From Hyphomicrobiales bacterium (GTDB taxonomy: Bacteria; Pseudomonadota; Alphaproteobacteria; Rhizobiales; Rhizobiaceae), in contig UBWZ01000011.1 in NCBI GenBank assembly GCA_900469345.1, forward strand, positions 1-64,000: a stretch of DNA of 64,000 nucleotides, written 5' to 3'. A program made the position numbers and the translations under genes. The notes beneath the pieces are model-generated. The model had not been told where the DNA came from and did no database searches. It was given only the letters and a program-made list of their open reading frames with translations. Shown piece by piece: positions 9,057 to 18,378 of this stretch (within the stretch, counting starts at the first letter, position 1; the number at the start of each line of letters is the position of its first letter).

Positions 9057-10987
9057 TATGCGCTCTCCTTGAAATCTTCGTCATCCTGATCGGGGCCGCC
9101 CATCGACATGTCGAGGGCAAAACCCTTGGCGCGCGCCTGCTGGCCGGCGACTGTCCGCTCGGCGGCGTTGTGTTCCCACGTGGAGCGCGATGCCGGTGCC
9201 GTGCGGCCCTGATGCATCGGTGCAGCGGCGGCCTGGGCCTGCGGGCGTGCTTTTCCGCTCGGTCTGTCGACCCGGAAGAAGGCGATCGAGGCCTGCAGCT
9301 CTTCCGCCTGGGCGGCAAGTTCCTCGGAGGTGGCGGAAACCTCTTCGGACGCGCCGGCATTCTGCTGGGTCACCTTGTCGAGCTGCTGGATCGCCTCGTT
9401 GATCTGGCTGGCACCGATATCCTGCTCGCGGCAGGCAGCCGAGATTTCCGACACCAGTTCGGCGGTCTTCTGGATATCCGGCACCAGGCGGTTCAGCATC
9501 TCGCCCGCTTCGGTCGCGACCTGGACGGTGTCGCCCGACAGCTCGCTGATCTCGGCGGCGGCCGCCTGGCTGCGTTCGGCAAGCTTGCGCACTTCCGACG
9601 CGACGACGGCAAAGCCCTTGCCATGCTCGCCGGCCCGCGCCGCTTCCACGGCGGCATTGAGGGCGAGAAGGTCGGTCTGGCGGGCGATTTCCTGGACGAT
9701 CGAGATCTTCTGGGCAATCGTGCGCATGGCGCTGACGGCCCGGTTCACGGCCTGGCCGCTCGCCTCCGCATCGCGGGACGACTGGCGGGCGATCTTTTCC
9801 GTCTGGGCGGCGTTGTCGGCGTTCTGCTTGATGTTGGCGGCCATCTGCTCCATCGAGGCGGACGCTTCCTCGGCCGCCGAAGCCTGCTCGGTCGCACCCT
9901 GGCTCAGCTGCTCGGAGCTGGAGGACAGTTCCTGGCTGCCGGAAGAGACATTGGTCGACGCGGCGATCGCGTCGGCAACGACGCCGCGCAGGCGTTCCAC
10001 CATGCTTTTCAGGGCAATTCCCAGAATGTCCTGTTCCGACAGCGGGCGCGGCGAGACCGTCAGGTCGCCATTAGCGATCTGGTCCGCCACCTTTGCCGTG
10101 CTGCGCAGGTTACTGACCATGTTGAGCATGGCGATCCCGAGCGTGTCCTGATCGGACGAAGGCTTGGCGTCGACCGACAGGTCGCCGGCCGCGATCCGGT
10201 CGGCGAGGGTAGCCTTCTGGCGAAGATTCTCCGTCATCAGGTTGACCGTATCGATCAGGTCCTTGATTTCGTCGTTGGTGCGCACCTCGACCTTCTGGTC
10301 GAGATTGCCGACGGCCACTGCACTGGCGACCGAGCCGATCTTGGCCAGCCCGCGGCTGATGCCGAGCATGATCCAGGCGGAGGCCGAGATGGCAAGGATC
10401 ACCGCCAGCGCCGCAACGATGGCCATGACCAGCATGGTGTTATCGAACAGCGCGTCGTTCTGGGCTCCGGTCTGGGCCATCTTGCCGCGCTGGATATCGA
10501 CGAGGCCCTTGATCTCGTCGTTGATGGCAACCGTCAGATCGCGCAGGTCGCCCATCGACAGGTCGGCCGCTGCGGCCTTTTCGCCCTTGTCATAGAGGGC
10601 TTCAAGCGAACCGGAATCGTCGCGGAACCTGGCGCCGAGCGAGCGCAGCTTTTCCCATCGGGGCTTCTCGTCGGCAGGCGCGGCGGCGACGCCGTCGTCC
10701 ACCGTCTTCAGCATCTGCTCGACGCTGGCAGCACCGTCGCGGAAGAATTTCTTGGCATCGTCAGCGCTTGGGGCAAGCAGCGCATTCTTCTGGGAGCGGA
10801 TGGCCTCGAGTTCGGCGACATCCACTTCCATGGCGAGCTGGAGCCGTTGCACCGGCCCGTCGATGAGGCTGCCATTGGCATCGTCGAGCACGTTGAGGCT
10901 ATGGCCGGCATAACCGGCGACGCCGAGAAGCGACAGGGTGAGCAGGCCGAAGGCAAGCCCGAGTTTCGTCTTGATCGTAAACCGCAT
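9056..10987 (-). CDS. Methyl-accepting chemotaxis protein with three HAMP domains
   Basis: An inner-membrane chemoreceptor of 643 residues. The first membrane segment is at about residues 7-29, a periplasmic four-helix-bundle sensor at 30-183, and the second membrane segment at 184-208. Three consecutive HAMP-like units follow (about 209-257, 258-295 and 296-340), then the long signalling coiled coil with the hairpin tip [20 protein letters not shown]. The C-terminus ends in a conserved acidic tail, [14 protein letters not shown], instead of a CheR-docking pentapeptide. GAAGGA-type ribosome binding (GAAGGA, 8 bases) supports the start. The signalling module is almost identical in DNA to that of the receptor at 13132-14823. 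The ligand cannot be inferred from the sensor. Confidence 0.94.
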   Translation of the reverse strand: MRFTIKTKLGLAFGLLTLSLLGVAGYAGHSLNVLDDANGSLIDGPVQRLQLAMEVDVAELEAIRSQKNALLAPSADDAKKFFRDGAASVEQMLKTVDDGVAAAPADEKPRWEKLRSLGARFRDDSGSLEALYDKGEKAAAADLSMGDLRDLTVAINDEIKGLVDIQRGKMAQTGAQNDALFDNTMLVMAIVAALAVILAISASAWIMLGISRGLAKIGSVASAVAVGNLDQKVEVRTNDEIKDLIDTVNLMTENLRQKATLADRIAAGDLSVDAKPSSDQDTLGIAMLNMVSNLRSTAKVADQIANGDLTVSPRPLSEQDILGIALKSMVERLRGVVADAIAASTNVSSGSQELSSSSEQLSQGATEQASAAEEASASMEQMAANIKQNADNAAQTEKIARQSSRDAEASGQAVNRAVSAMRTIAQKISIVQEIARQTDLLALNAAVEAARAGEHGKGFAVVASEVRKLAERSQAAAAEISELSGDTVQVATEAGEMLNRLVPDIQKTAELVSEISAACREQDIGASQINEAIQQLDKVTQQNAGASEEVSATSEELAAQAEELQASIAFFRVDRPSGKARPQAQAAAAPMHQGRTAPASRSTWEHNAAERTVAGQQARAKGFALDMSMGGPDQDDEDFKESA

Positions 10988-11100
10988 GTTATGAATCCTT
11001 CAAAGTCCTAGGCGGTTGTCATCCTGCCGGTCGTCCGCGCGAGCACTCTCGGCCCGGGCTGGCAATGTCTGCATGGTCCACGCGGTGTCATCTGCGTGAA

Positions 11101-11126
11101 GGCGAGACCGCCGGAGCGGGCTCGCC
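11101..11126. other. Hairpin between two receptor genes
   Basis: A 6-bp stem (GGCGAG with CTCGCC) encloses a GC-rich loop just beyond the stop codon of the 11136-12956 receptor. It has no run of T on the minus strand, so it is a weak terminator at best. It may help to separate or stabilise the receptor transcripts. Confidence 0.35.
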
Positions 11127-11135
11127 GGTATGGGG

Positions 11136-12956
11136 TCAGGCACTCGCTCTGAAATCGTCGTCTTCGGCGTCGGGTCCGCCGACCGAGAGGTCGAGCGCAA
11201 AACCTCTTGCGCGGCTTTGCTGGGCGAGCACCGAACGATCGGCAGGCTTTGCCGGGGCAGGAGCCTTGGCGACCGGCTTGGCCGCGGGCCGTGCCGGAGC
11301 CTGTGCCTTTTCGGCTGTCTGGTGGCGCCGCGCCGCGCTCGTCTCCACCTTGAAGAAGGCGATCGAGGTCTGCAGCTCTTCCGCCTGGGCGGCCAGCTCT
11401 TCCGACGTCGAGGACATTTCTTCCGAGGCGCCGGCATTCTGCTGGGTCACCTTGTCGAGCTGCTGGATCGCCTCGTTGATCTGGCTGGCGCCGATATCCT
11501 GCTCGCGGCAGGCAGCCGAGATTTCCGATACCAGTTCGGCGGTCTTGTGGATCGCCGGGACGAGCTTGTTGAGCATCTCGCCCGCTTCGGTCGCGACCTG
11601 GACGGTGTCTCCGGACAGCGAGCTGATCTCGGCGGCGGCAGCCTGGCTGCGTTCGGCAAGCTTGCGCACCTCCGACGCGACGACCGCAAAGCCCTTGCCG
11701 TGCTCGCCGGCACGGGCGGCCTCGACCGCGGCGTTGAGGGCGAGAAGGTCGGTCTGACGGGCGATTTCCTGGACGATCGAGATCTTCTCGGCAATCGTGC
11801 GCATCGCACCGACGGCGCGGGCAACCGCCTGGCCGCTGGCCTCTGCATCCTTTGACGACTGGCGGGCGATCTTTTCCGTCTGGGCGGCGTTGTCGGCGTT
11901 CTGCTTGATGTTGGCGGCCATCTGCTCCATCGAGGCGGAGGCCTCTTCCGCCGAGGACGCCTGTTCGGTGGCGCCCTGGCTGAGCTGCTCGGAGCTTGCC
12001 GACAGTTCCTGGCTGCCCGAGGACACGTTGCTGGCGGCAGAAAGCGCATCGGCGACGACGCCGCGCAGGCGCTCCACCATGCTTTCGAGCGCAACGCCCA
12101 GCGTGTCCTTCTCGGACAGCGGCTTCGGCGTCACCGTCAGGTTGCCATTGGCGATCTGGTCGGCGATGTGCGCCGTGTTGCGAAGATTGGCGGTCATCCG
12201 GTTCATCGACGAGACGAGGTCGCGGATTTCGTCATTGCTCGAATGTTCGACGTTCTGGTTGAGATCGCCGATGCTGACCGCGTCGGCGAGATCGACGGCG
12301 CGCTTCAGCCCCCGCGAGATGTTGAGCAGGATCCAGGTGGCGCAGACGAACGAGACAAGGATGACGATGCCGGTCATGGCGAGAAGTATGTTGCGCGACT
12401 GCGCATACTGATCATTGGTAGCCGCATCGGTTTCCGATACGTTGCCGATCACCGTGTCGTTGAGCTTCTCCAGGAGGGCGAGGAGCTCGGTGGTGATCTT
12501 CTGGCCTTCGCCCATCGAAACGACGCCGGCTCGATTGTTGGATTCCGTCGTGTTTTCCGTGGCAAGCTCGGTGACCTTGTCCTGCAGACCGATCCAGGTA
12601 CCGTAGAGGGTGCCGAACTCGGTCACCGCCCTGCGCACATCGGAATCGGCGGACTTGCTCAGATTGTCCTGCAGCGTCTTGATCAGCTCGCGCTGCTTCG
12701 AGATCTCGGCCAGGTAGCCGTTGATCTTCTGCGGGTCGGTGTTGATGATGGCGTCCTTTTCGGCGCGCGTTGAGCGCAGGACGGCATCGGAAAGCTGGCC
12801 GGAGTCGCGCAGGTTTGCGACCGGGCCCGCGACCATGACGGAGATGTCGTCGTTGAGCGACGCAAGATTGTAGATCGACACCGCTGCCATGACCGAGGCC
12901 AGCGCGACGATGAAAGTAAAGGCCAAGCCGAGCTTGAGCTTGATCGTGAAGCGCAT
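11136..12956 (-). CDS. Methyl-accepting chemotaxis protein with two HAMP domains
   Basis: A chemoreceptor of 606 residues, middle of three in a row. The first membrane segment is at about residues 8-30, the periplasmic helical sensor at 31-189 and the second membrane segment at 190-212. Two HAMP units (about 213-260 and 261-300) are followed by the signalling domain with the intact tip [20 protein letters not shown]. The tail is [14 protein letters not shown] after an Ala/Pro/Lys-rich linker. I placed the start at the ATG at 12956, where [13 protein letters not shown] aligns with the other receptors; an upstream ATG at 13037 lies in an unrelated leader. The sensor differs from its neighbours although the cytoplasmic half is nearly the same, so ligands probably differ. 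Confidence 0.93.
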   Translation of the reverse strand: MRFTIKLKLGLAFTFIVALASVMAAVSIYNLASLNDDISVMVAGPVANLRDSGQLSDAVLRSTRAEKDAIINTDPQKINGYLAEISKQRELIKTLQDNLSKSADSDVRRAVTEFGTLYGTWIGLQDKVTELATENTTESNNRAGVVSMGEGQKITTELLALLEKLNDTVIGNVSETDAATNDQYAQSRNILLAMTGIVILVSFVCATWILLNISRGLKRAVDLADAVSIGDLNQNVEHSSNDEIRDLVSSMNRMTANLRNTAHIADQIANGNLTVTPKPLSEKDTLGVALESMVERLRGVVADALSAASNVSSGSQELSASSEQLSQGATEQASSAEEASASMEQMAANIKQNADNAAQTEKIARQSSKDAEASGQAVARAVGAMRTIAEKISIVQEIARQTDLLALNAAVEAARAGEHGKGFAVVASEVRKLAERSQAAAAEISSLSGDTVQVATEAGEMLNKLVPAIHKTAELVSEISAACREQDIGASQINEAIQQLDKVTQQNAGASEEMSSTSEELAAQAEELQTSIAFFKVETSAARRHQTAEKAQAPARPAAKPVAKAPAPAKPADRSVLAQQSRARGFALDLSVGGPDAEDDDFRASA

Positions 12957-13092
12957 CAATTGATCCCCCGATGCGTGTGCGATGACAACCCGCGTTTCCG
13001 TGATTGGAAAGCGCTGTGGAGCCAGACAGGCGATCATTCACCCCCTGGCGGCCGTTGCCGGCCAAACGTCGTCGCATACACACGGCGGCGGA

Positions 13093-13115
13093 ATGCCGGG
13101 CTTCGTGCCCGGCAT
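13093..13115. other. Perfect hairpin between receptor genes
   Basis: A 9-bp perfect stem (ATGCCGGGC with GCCCGGCAT) surrounds a 5-base loop in the 175-base gap downstream of the 13132-14823 receptor. There is no T run on the minus strand, so factor-independent termination is not assured. It could act as an mRNA 3-prime stabiliser that keeps the first receptor transcript separate. Confidence 0.45.
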
Positions 13116-13131
13116 CGATGTCGGAGCGCCT

Positions 13132-14823
13132 TCAGGCGCTTTCGCGGAAGTCCGCGTCGTCGGAGTCAGGGCCACCCATCGACAGGTCGAGGGCAAAGCC
13201 CCGGGCGCGGGCCTGCTGGCTCTGCACGGAGTGCTCGGGCCTGCGCATAGGCGCTGCCGGCCGCGCGGCATGGGTTGCCTTGGCAGGCGCCTTGGCGGGC
13301 GAACGCTTGGCAGGCTTGACGGCCGAGGCGCCGTTTTCGACCCGGAAGAAGGCGATCGAGGCCTGCAGCTCTTCCGCCTGCGAGGCAAGTTCCTCGGAGG
13401 TCGCCGACATCTCTTCGGACGCGCCGGCGTTCTGCTGGGTCACCTTGTCGAGCTGCTGGATCGCCTCGTTGATCTGGCTGGCACCGATATCCTGCTCGCG
13501 GCAGGCAGCCGAGATTTCCGATACCAGTTCGGCGGTCTTCTGGATATCCGGCACCAGCCGGTTCAGCATCTCGCCCGCGTCCGTCGCGACCTGGACGGTA
13601 TCGCCCGATAGCGAGCTGATCTCGGCGGCGGCCGCCTGGCTGCGTTCGGCAAGCTTGCGCACTTCCGACGCGACGACGGCAAAACCCTTGCCATGTTCGC
13701 CGGCACGGGCGGCCTCGACCGCGGCATTGAGGGCGAGAAGGTCGGTCTGACGGGCGATTTCCTGGACGATCGAGATCTTCTCGGCAATCGTGCGCATGGC
13801 ACCGACGGCCCGGTTCACCGCCTGGCCGGACGTCTCCGCATCGCGCGACGACTGGCGGGCGATCTTTTCCGTCTGGGCGGCATTGTCGGCGTTCTGCTTG
13901 ATGTTGGCGGCCATCTGCTCCATCGAGGCGGAGGCCTCCTCGGCAGCCGAAGCCTGCTCGGTCGCGCCCTGGCTGAGCTGCTCGGAGCTCGCCGACAGTT
14001 CCTGGCTGCCCGAGGACACGTTGTCGGAGGCAGCAAGCGCATCGCCGACGACGCCGCGCAGCCGCTCGATCATCGTGTTGACGTAACCGAGCAGTTCGCC
14101 GATCTCGTCCTTGCTGGTGATCGGGGCGAAGCGCGTCAGGTCGCCCTCGGCGACGTTCTGGACCGCCTGAACCGCACCGCGCAGGCCCTTGTTGATGCTC
14201 ATGGCAATCCAGAAGGCGGCGAGGACGGCGATCAGCAGGGCCGCACCGGCGACGGACAGCATGATCGTGCGGGTCTGTGCATAATCGAGGTCCGCCAGCC
14301 TGTCGGCTTCGTCCAGGCGACCTTCCTCGAGCGTGACGACGTCCGAGAGCAGTGCGTCCATCTCGTTGGTCACGGCGCGGGCGGCACCGCTGGAGATGGC
14401 CAGCGCTGCGGCCGTGTCATTGGCCAGCATCAGCTTGCGGATCTCGTCATCATGCTGGCGGAAGGTAACGCTGAGCGTCTCGAGCTTGGCCCAGAGCGGC
14501 TTGCCCTGCTCGGTCGCGCGGGCCTGTACGTCCTTCAGGCGGTCGGCAAAGTCGCGGCGGGCCTGGTCGCTCTTGGCGATATAGCCCTGCATTTCCGCCG
14601 GTGTGCTGGACAGCAGGAGGTTCTTCTGCTGGCGGATCTGCTGCAGCTGATCGTTGCTGAGCGTCTGGGCAAGCTTCAAGCGGGTCGCAGGTCCCTGGAT
14701 GACCTGGCCGAGCGCGTCGTTGAGGTTCCCAAGGCTATAGGTGCCATAGCCGGCGGTGATGGCCAGCATCACGATGATGAAGCCGAAGGCCGAGGCCAAC
14801 TTGAGTTTGATTGAGGCGCGCAT
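13132..14823 (-). CDS. Methyl-accepting chemotaxis protein with one HAMP domain
   Basis: A chemoreceptor of 563 residues, first of the three to be transcribed, starting 24 bases after cheW. The first membrane segment is at about residues 8-30, a helical periplasmic sensor at 31-186, the second membrane segment at 187-209 and a single HAMP at 210-257. The same signalling domain and tip as in its two neighbours follow. The tail [14 protein letters not shown] ends the protein. CGGAGA lies 6 bases before the ATG. Its sensor domain looks like a plain four-helix bundle with a run of Gln and Leu in the first helix. No pocket residues can be assigned. Confidence 0.94.
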   Translation of the reverse strand: MRASIKLKLASAFGFIIVMLAITAGYGTYSLGNLNDALGQVIQGPATRLKLAQTLSNDQLQQIRQQKNLLLSSTPAEMQGYIAKSDQARRDFADRLKDVQARATEQGKPLWAKLETLSVTFRQHDDEIRKLMLANDTAAALAISSGAARAVTNEMDALLSDVVTLEEGRLDEADRLADLDYAQTRTIMLSVAGAALLIAVLAAFWIAMSINKGLRGAVQAVQNVAEGDLTRFAPITSKDEIGELLGYVNTMIERLRGVVGDALAASDNVSSGSQELSASSEQLSQGATEQASAAEEASASMEQMAANIKQNADNAAQTEKIARQSSRDAETSGQAVNRAVGAMRTIAEKISIVQEIARQTDLLALNAAVEAARAGEHGKGFAVVASEVRKLAERSQAAAAEISSLSGDTVQVATDAGEMLNRLVPDIQKTAELVSEISAACREQDIGASQINEAIQQLDKVTQQNAGASEEMSATSEELASQAEELQASIAFFRVENGASAVKPAKRSPAKAPAKATHAARPAAPMRRPEHSVQSQQARARGFALDLSMGGPDSDDADFRESA

Positions 14824-14847
14824 GGTGTGTCTCCGTCTAGAGGTCGG

Positions 14848-15357
14848 TCAGCTGCGACCGTTACCGCCGTGATCGTGCTGTGCCGTGAAGATTGCCTGGA
14901 GGTTGGGAACGATGATGAACTCGCTTCCCCGCTTCACCAGGCAATCGATGAAATCCGGTCGCCAGCGCATGCCGACACTCGGGGGTGCTTCACCCGCCGC
15001 GCGCAGCAGCGTGGTGACTTCGTGAACCTTGTCCGTGCGGATGCCCGTCAGGACCGGTTCGCCCTCGACGTCGAGCACGATGACGATGATGCGGCTGTCG
15101 ATGGTGGTCCTGGTCGCCTCCATGCCGAAGGCGAGCCTGATATCGGCAAGCGGGATGACCTTGCCGCGGAAGTTGATGACGCTGCCGACGAAGGGCTTTG
15201 CCCCCGGCACCACGGTTTCCGGCAGGAGGTCCAGGATTTCCTGGACGATGAAGGCCTCGAGCGCGAACATTTCCCCGGCGATGTCGAAGGTCAGGACCTC
15301 CAGCTCTTCGCGTCCGCCCCACAGTTCCTCGGGTAGTCTTCTCACAGCCTGATTCAT
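14848..15357 (-). CDS. cheW: Chemotaxis coupling protein CheW (second copy)
   Basis: A 169-residue CheW protein that bridges receptors and CheA. After a short lead (RRLPEELWGGREE), the CheW domain begins at EVLTFDIAGEMFALEAFIV and contains the conserved GSVINFRGKVIPLADIRLAFG block (about residues 60-80). It ends with a glycine-rich basic stretch. Its ATG overlaps the cheA stop codon as ATGA, so it is probably translated by coupling with cheA. Within the cluster this copy is tied to the kinase gene, while the copy at 8565-9056 is tied to the methylation genes. Confidence 0.95.
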   Translation of the reverse strand: MNQAVRRLPEELWGGREELEVLTFDIAGEMFALEAFIVQEILDLLPETVVPGAKPFVGSVINFRGKVIPLADIRLAFGMEATRTTIDSRIIVIVLDVEGEPVLTGIRTDKVHEVTTLLRAAGEAPPSVGMRWRPDFIDCLVKRGSEFIIVPNLQAIFTAQHDHGGNGRS

Positions 15358-17357
15358 CCCGCCGCCCGCAGATGCGCCTCCTGTTGCTGTCCTTCGGCCA
15401 CCAGATGGCCGACATCGAGGATGAGGGCCACGTCGCCGTCGCCCAGAATGGTCGCGCCCGAAAAGGTCGCCACGTCATGGTGCAGTTTCGACATGGCCTT
15501 GATCACCGTCTGGTGGTCGCCGATGATCTGGTCGACCACCAGGCCGACCCGTTCCGAACCCGTGGAAATGACGACCACCTTCTGGAACGGGTCCGGCTTG
15601 GTGCCGGTCCGGAAGAGGTCGCGAAGCCGGATGAAGGGCACGAGGCTGTCGCGCAGCGAGATGAAGCTGCGACCGCGCGAGCGCATGTCTTCCTCGATCG
15701 ACAGTTCGAGGCATTCCTCGACCGCCGAAAGCGGGATCACATAGCGGCCGCTGCCGACCCGCACGAGCAGTCCGTCGATGATGGCAAGCGTCAGCGGGAT
15801 GGCGAGCGAGATTTCAGAGCCCTTGCCCGGATGGCTGACGACGTTGATCGTGCCGCGCAGGGCGTCGATCGTGCGCTTCACCACATCCATGCCGACGCCG
15901 CGGCCGGACAGGTTGGTCACGGTCTGGGCCGTCGAGAACCCCGGCTGGAAGATCAGCTGGTAGAGGTCCTGGTCGCTGAGGCTGGCATTGGCCGGAATCA
16001 GCCCCGAGGCTTCCGCCTTGGCGCGGACGCGCTCCTTGTTGATGCCGCGCCCGTCGTCCTTGATGGTGATGATGACTTCGCCGGCCTGCTGGCGGGCCGA
16101 GAGCGAGATATGCCCGGCCTCATCCTTGCCGGCAGCCAGTCGCTCTTCCGGCGGCTCGAGGCCATGGTCGCAGGAATTGCGCACCAGATGCACGAGCGGA
16201 TCGGCAAGCCGCTCGATCACGCTCTTGTCGACTTCGGTCGTTTCGCCTTCGGTGACGAGTTCGATGGTCTTGCCGGTCTCATGCGCGAGATCGTGGACGA
16301 GGCGCCGGAACCGGCTGAACAGCTGGGCGACCGGCACCATGCGCAGCACCATCATCGTGTCGCGAAGTTCGCCCGACAGGCGTTCCACGTCTTCCGATAC
16401 GGCGCGCAGCTGCAGGTCGCCGCTGCCGCCGGCCAGCTGGCTGAGGCGGGACTGGGCGATCACCAGCTCGCCCACGCGGTCCATCAGTTCGTCCAGTCTT
16501 TCGGCCGGAACGCGAACGTTTTCGCTGCCCTTGGCAGGCTTCGTCTCGGCGGCCGGTGCGCCGGCGGGGGCCGCTGGGCGTGCCGCCTGGGGCGCTTCCG
16601 CGACCGCTGCTGGTGCCGGGGGCGGCGCCGACTGGCTGGCGTGAACGACGGCAGCTGGCGCGGCGGCAAGCACCGCCTGCTTGGCCTCGATCTGCAGTTC
16701 CATGTCGTCCATCACGAAGATGAACACATCTTCGATCGCCGACCGGGGCTGCGCGCTCAAAAGTTCGACGTTCCAGGCAATGTGCAGGTCGGTCGGAAAC
16801 AGCTGGTCGAGCGCGGGAATGGCCGACCGGTCCGCCACGATGCGGCATTCGCCGAGATCGCGCAGTTCGTCGAGCAGCGGAAGCGGGTTGGTGCCGTTCG
16901 CCATGGCGTTCTGCGGCAGGCTGAAACGGATCTTGTAGAGCGTCAGGGCAGGGCCGCCGGGAGCCTGCACGGCGGAGCCGTCCGACCCTTCGACCGCTTG
17001 ACGCAGCCTGGCCAGCAGATGTTCGCTCCGCGCATCGTGGTCGCCGGAGGGCGTTTCGACCAGCGCACGCATATGGTCCTTCGCGTCGAGGACCGCGGTT
17101 ACCAGCGCCTGGGTTGCCGGAACCTCGCCCTTGCGAACCCGATCGAAAGCGGTTTCGCAATGATGCGTGAAGCCTGCCAGCGCCTCGAAGCCGAACATGG
17201 CACCCGAGCCCTTCAGCGTATGAAGGCCGCGGAACACCGCGTCGATCTGATCCTTGTCGCCGAGATTGACATTGAGGTCGAGCAGGCCCGCCTCTATCTG
17301 TTCCAGAAGCTCGGCGGCTTCCATTCTGAAGACGGCGATAGGATCAGGAAAGCTCAT
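15354..17357 (-). CDS. cheA: Chemotaxis histidine kinase CheA
   Basis: The central kinase of the pathway. The 667-residue protein has an N-terminal Hpt domain with the phosphorylated His46 in GLHTLKGSGAMFG, then a middle region that could bind the response regulator. An Ala/Pro-rich linker follows (about residues 225-275), then the dimerisation helices (VPAERLDELMDRVGEL). The ATPase domain has the N box (LVHLVRNSCDHGLE), DDGRGIN and GRGVGMDVV. A CheW-like regulatory domain follows. All boxes are intact. The ATG at 17357 overlaps the cheY stop as ATGA, and the cheA stop overlaps cheW in the same way. An in-frame ATG at 17420 lies inside cheY and is not needed. Confidence 0.97.
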   Translation of the reverse strand: MSFPDPIAVFRMEAAELLEQIEAGLLDLNVNLGDKDQIDAVFRGLHTLKGSGAMFGFEALAGFTHHCETAFDRVRKGEVPATQALVTAVLDAKDHMRALVETPSGDHDARSEHLLARLRQAVEGSDGSAVQAPGGPALTLYKIRFSLPQNAMANGTNPLPLLDELRDLGECRIVADRSAIPALDQLFPTDLHIAWNVELLSAQPRSAIEDVFIFVMDDMELQIEAKQAVLAAAPAAVVHASQSAPPPAPAAVAEAPQAARPAAPAGAPAAETKPAKGSENVRVPAERLDELMDRVGELVIAQSRLSQLAGGSGDLQLRAVSEDVERLSGELRDTMMVLRMVPVAQLFSRFRRLVHDLAHETGKTIELVTEGETTEVDKSVIERLADPLVHLVRNSCDHGLEPPEERLAAGKDEAGHISLSARQQAGEVIITIKDDGRGINKERVRAKAEASGLIPANASLSDQDLYQLIFQPGFSTAQTVTNLSGRGVGMDVVKRTIDALRGTINVVSHPGKGSEISLAIPLTLAIIDGLLVRVGSGRYVIPLSAVEECLELSIEEDMRSRGRSFISLRDSLVPFIRLRDLFRTGTKPDPFQKVVVISTGSERVGLVVDQIIGDHQTVIKAMSKLHHDVATFSGATILGDGDVALILDVGHLVAEGQQQEAHLRAAG

Positions 17358-17722
17358 CGACCGAGAACCTTTCGAACGATCTTGACGAGGCTCTCGGGAT
17401 CGAACGGCTTGGTGAGCCATCCCGTGGCGCCTGCGGCCTTGGCCTGCTGCTTGATTTCCCCGTCCGATTCCGTGGTCAGGAAGATGACAGGCACGCCCAT
17501 GTGCGCCGGCATCTTGCGCAGCTCGCGGATCATCGTCAGCCCGTCCATGTTGGGCATGTTGAGATCGGTGACGATCAGGTCGAACTGGCCGCCATTCAGC
17601 TTCGCGATCCCGTCGAGGCCGTCCACGGCCTCGGTGATCTGATAGCCGGCATTGCTCAGCGCGACCCTCGTCGTCAGGCGGATGCTCGCAGAGTCATCGA
17701 CCGTAAGGATGTTGGCGCTCAT
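17354..17722 (-). CDS. cheY: Single-domain response regulator CheY
   Basis: A 122-residue receiver protein that accepts phosphate from CheA. Asp9 and Asp10, the phospho-acceptor Asp53 (VTDLNMPNMDG), the Thr of FLTTES and the Lys of LTKPFDP are all present, so it should be active. It has no output domain. It is encoded between the STAS gene and cheA with ATGA overlaps on both sides. Because no flagellar genes are nearby, its target may be the flagellar motor, another machine, or a phosphate sink for a different CheY. The sequence alone cannot decide this. Confidence 0.95.
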   Translation of the reverse strand: MSANILTVDDSASIRLTTRVALSNAGYQITEAVDGLDGIAKLNGGQFDLIVTDLNMPNMDGLTMIRELRKMPAHMGVPVIFLTTESDGEIKQQAKAAGATGWLTKPFDPESLVKIVRKVLGR

Positions 17723-18048
17723 TGAATGTTTCCTTGGTGAAGCCAGAAATGTGCGTCTTCAGCGGACATGCCTTCGAGAAAGCCGCTGCGACGCAACGTG
17801 TCGAGAAGGGGGCCAGCGGCAGGCTCGGCCAGTTCGATCGTCTTGCCGGCTGTACCGGCATAGAGACGTGCAGCCTCCAGAAGTTGAAGCACGCTGATGT
17901 CGATCTGGCCATCGGCCGAAAATTCGACCACCGTTGCATCGTTTATCTTTATAAAATCCAGCAATTCCTGGTGTATGGCGCCAATCGACCGAAGGGTTGC
18001 AATCGGCGGGAACGAAAAGCGGTCTTGATTAACATTGGAGGCAGGCAT
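17719..18048 (-). CDS. STAS-domain protein, first gene of the che operon
   Basis: A 109-residue protein resembling STAS domains (anti-sigma-factor-antagonist fold): a beta strand rich stretch VVEFSADGQIDISVLQLLEAARLY is followed by KTIELAEPAAGPLLDTLRRSGFLEGM. The usual serine phosphorylation site is not obvious; the position is occupied by DGQIDIS. I chose the ATG at 18048 because GGAG lies 5 bases before it; an upstream ATG at 18090 lacks a ribosome site. Its stop overlaps the cheY start. Small STAS proteins head several rhizobial che operons, and their role is not settled. Confidence 0.85.
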   Translation of the reverse strand: MPASNVNQDRFSFPPIATLRSIGAIHQELLDFIKINDATVVEFSADGQIDISVLQLLEAARLYAGTAGKTIELAEPAAGPLLDTLRRSGFLEGMSAEDAHFWLHQGNIQ

Positions 18049-18378
18049 GTATACTCCGGCGCATGCGGAATTGCTGAAATAGCACGCCAAAGGTGCACTT
18101 ACAGGGTTAACGATGTCCTAATTCTGATCCTCGAGTTATCATGCAGTAAATGTTGCATGTCGTTTCTCGCACACGTAACCGACGCAAAATTAACCACGGA
18201 TTTGGAAAGCCCCCGCGTGTTTGGGTTGAATTAACCGCCGCAACCTCAAAGTGAAATTCGCTAAAAAAGAGAACGGCTGCGACACGACGCGCAGACTGGT
18301 CCGAAATGAAGCAGACAGGGACACGTCGCTCTCGGATAGCGGGGGCGGCAGACGGCAAGCCGAAGGGGTATAGGCAAG
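18049..18378. promoter_or_regulatory. Divergent promoter region of the chemosensory cluster
   Basis: This 330-base gap separates the STAS-cheYAW operon from the soluble receptor-like gene and is more AT-rich than its surroundings. It contains three TTAAC words (18107-18111 as part of a GTTAAC palindrome, 18190-18194 within TTAACCAC, and 18231-18235 within TTAACCGC). These resemble partial CtrA sites. No convincing full sigma-28 or sigma-70 promoter could be picked by eye. Both transcription units must start here. Confidence 0.5.

Noticed and set aside
9044..11011. A long plus-strand frame opposite the first receptor, with similar frames opposite the other two
   Set aside because: The repeated Gly/Arg/Leu-rich translation merely mirrors the conserved signalling domain. 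The receptors themselves are intact on the minus strand.
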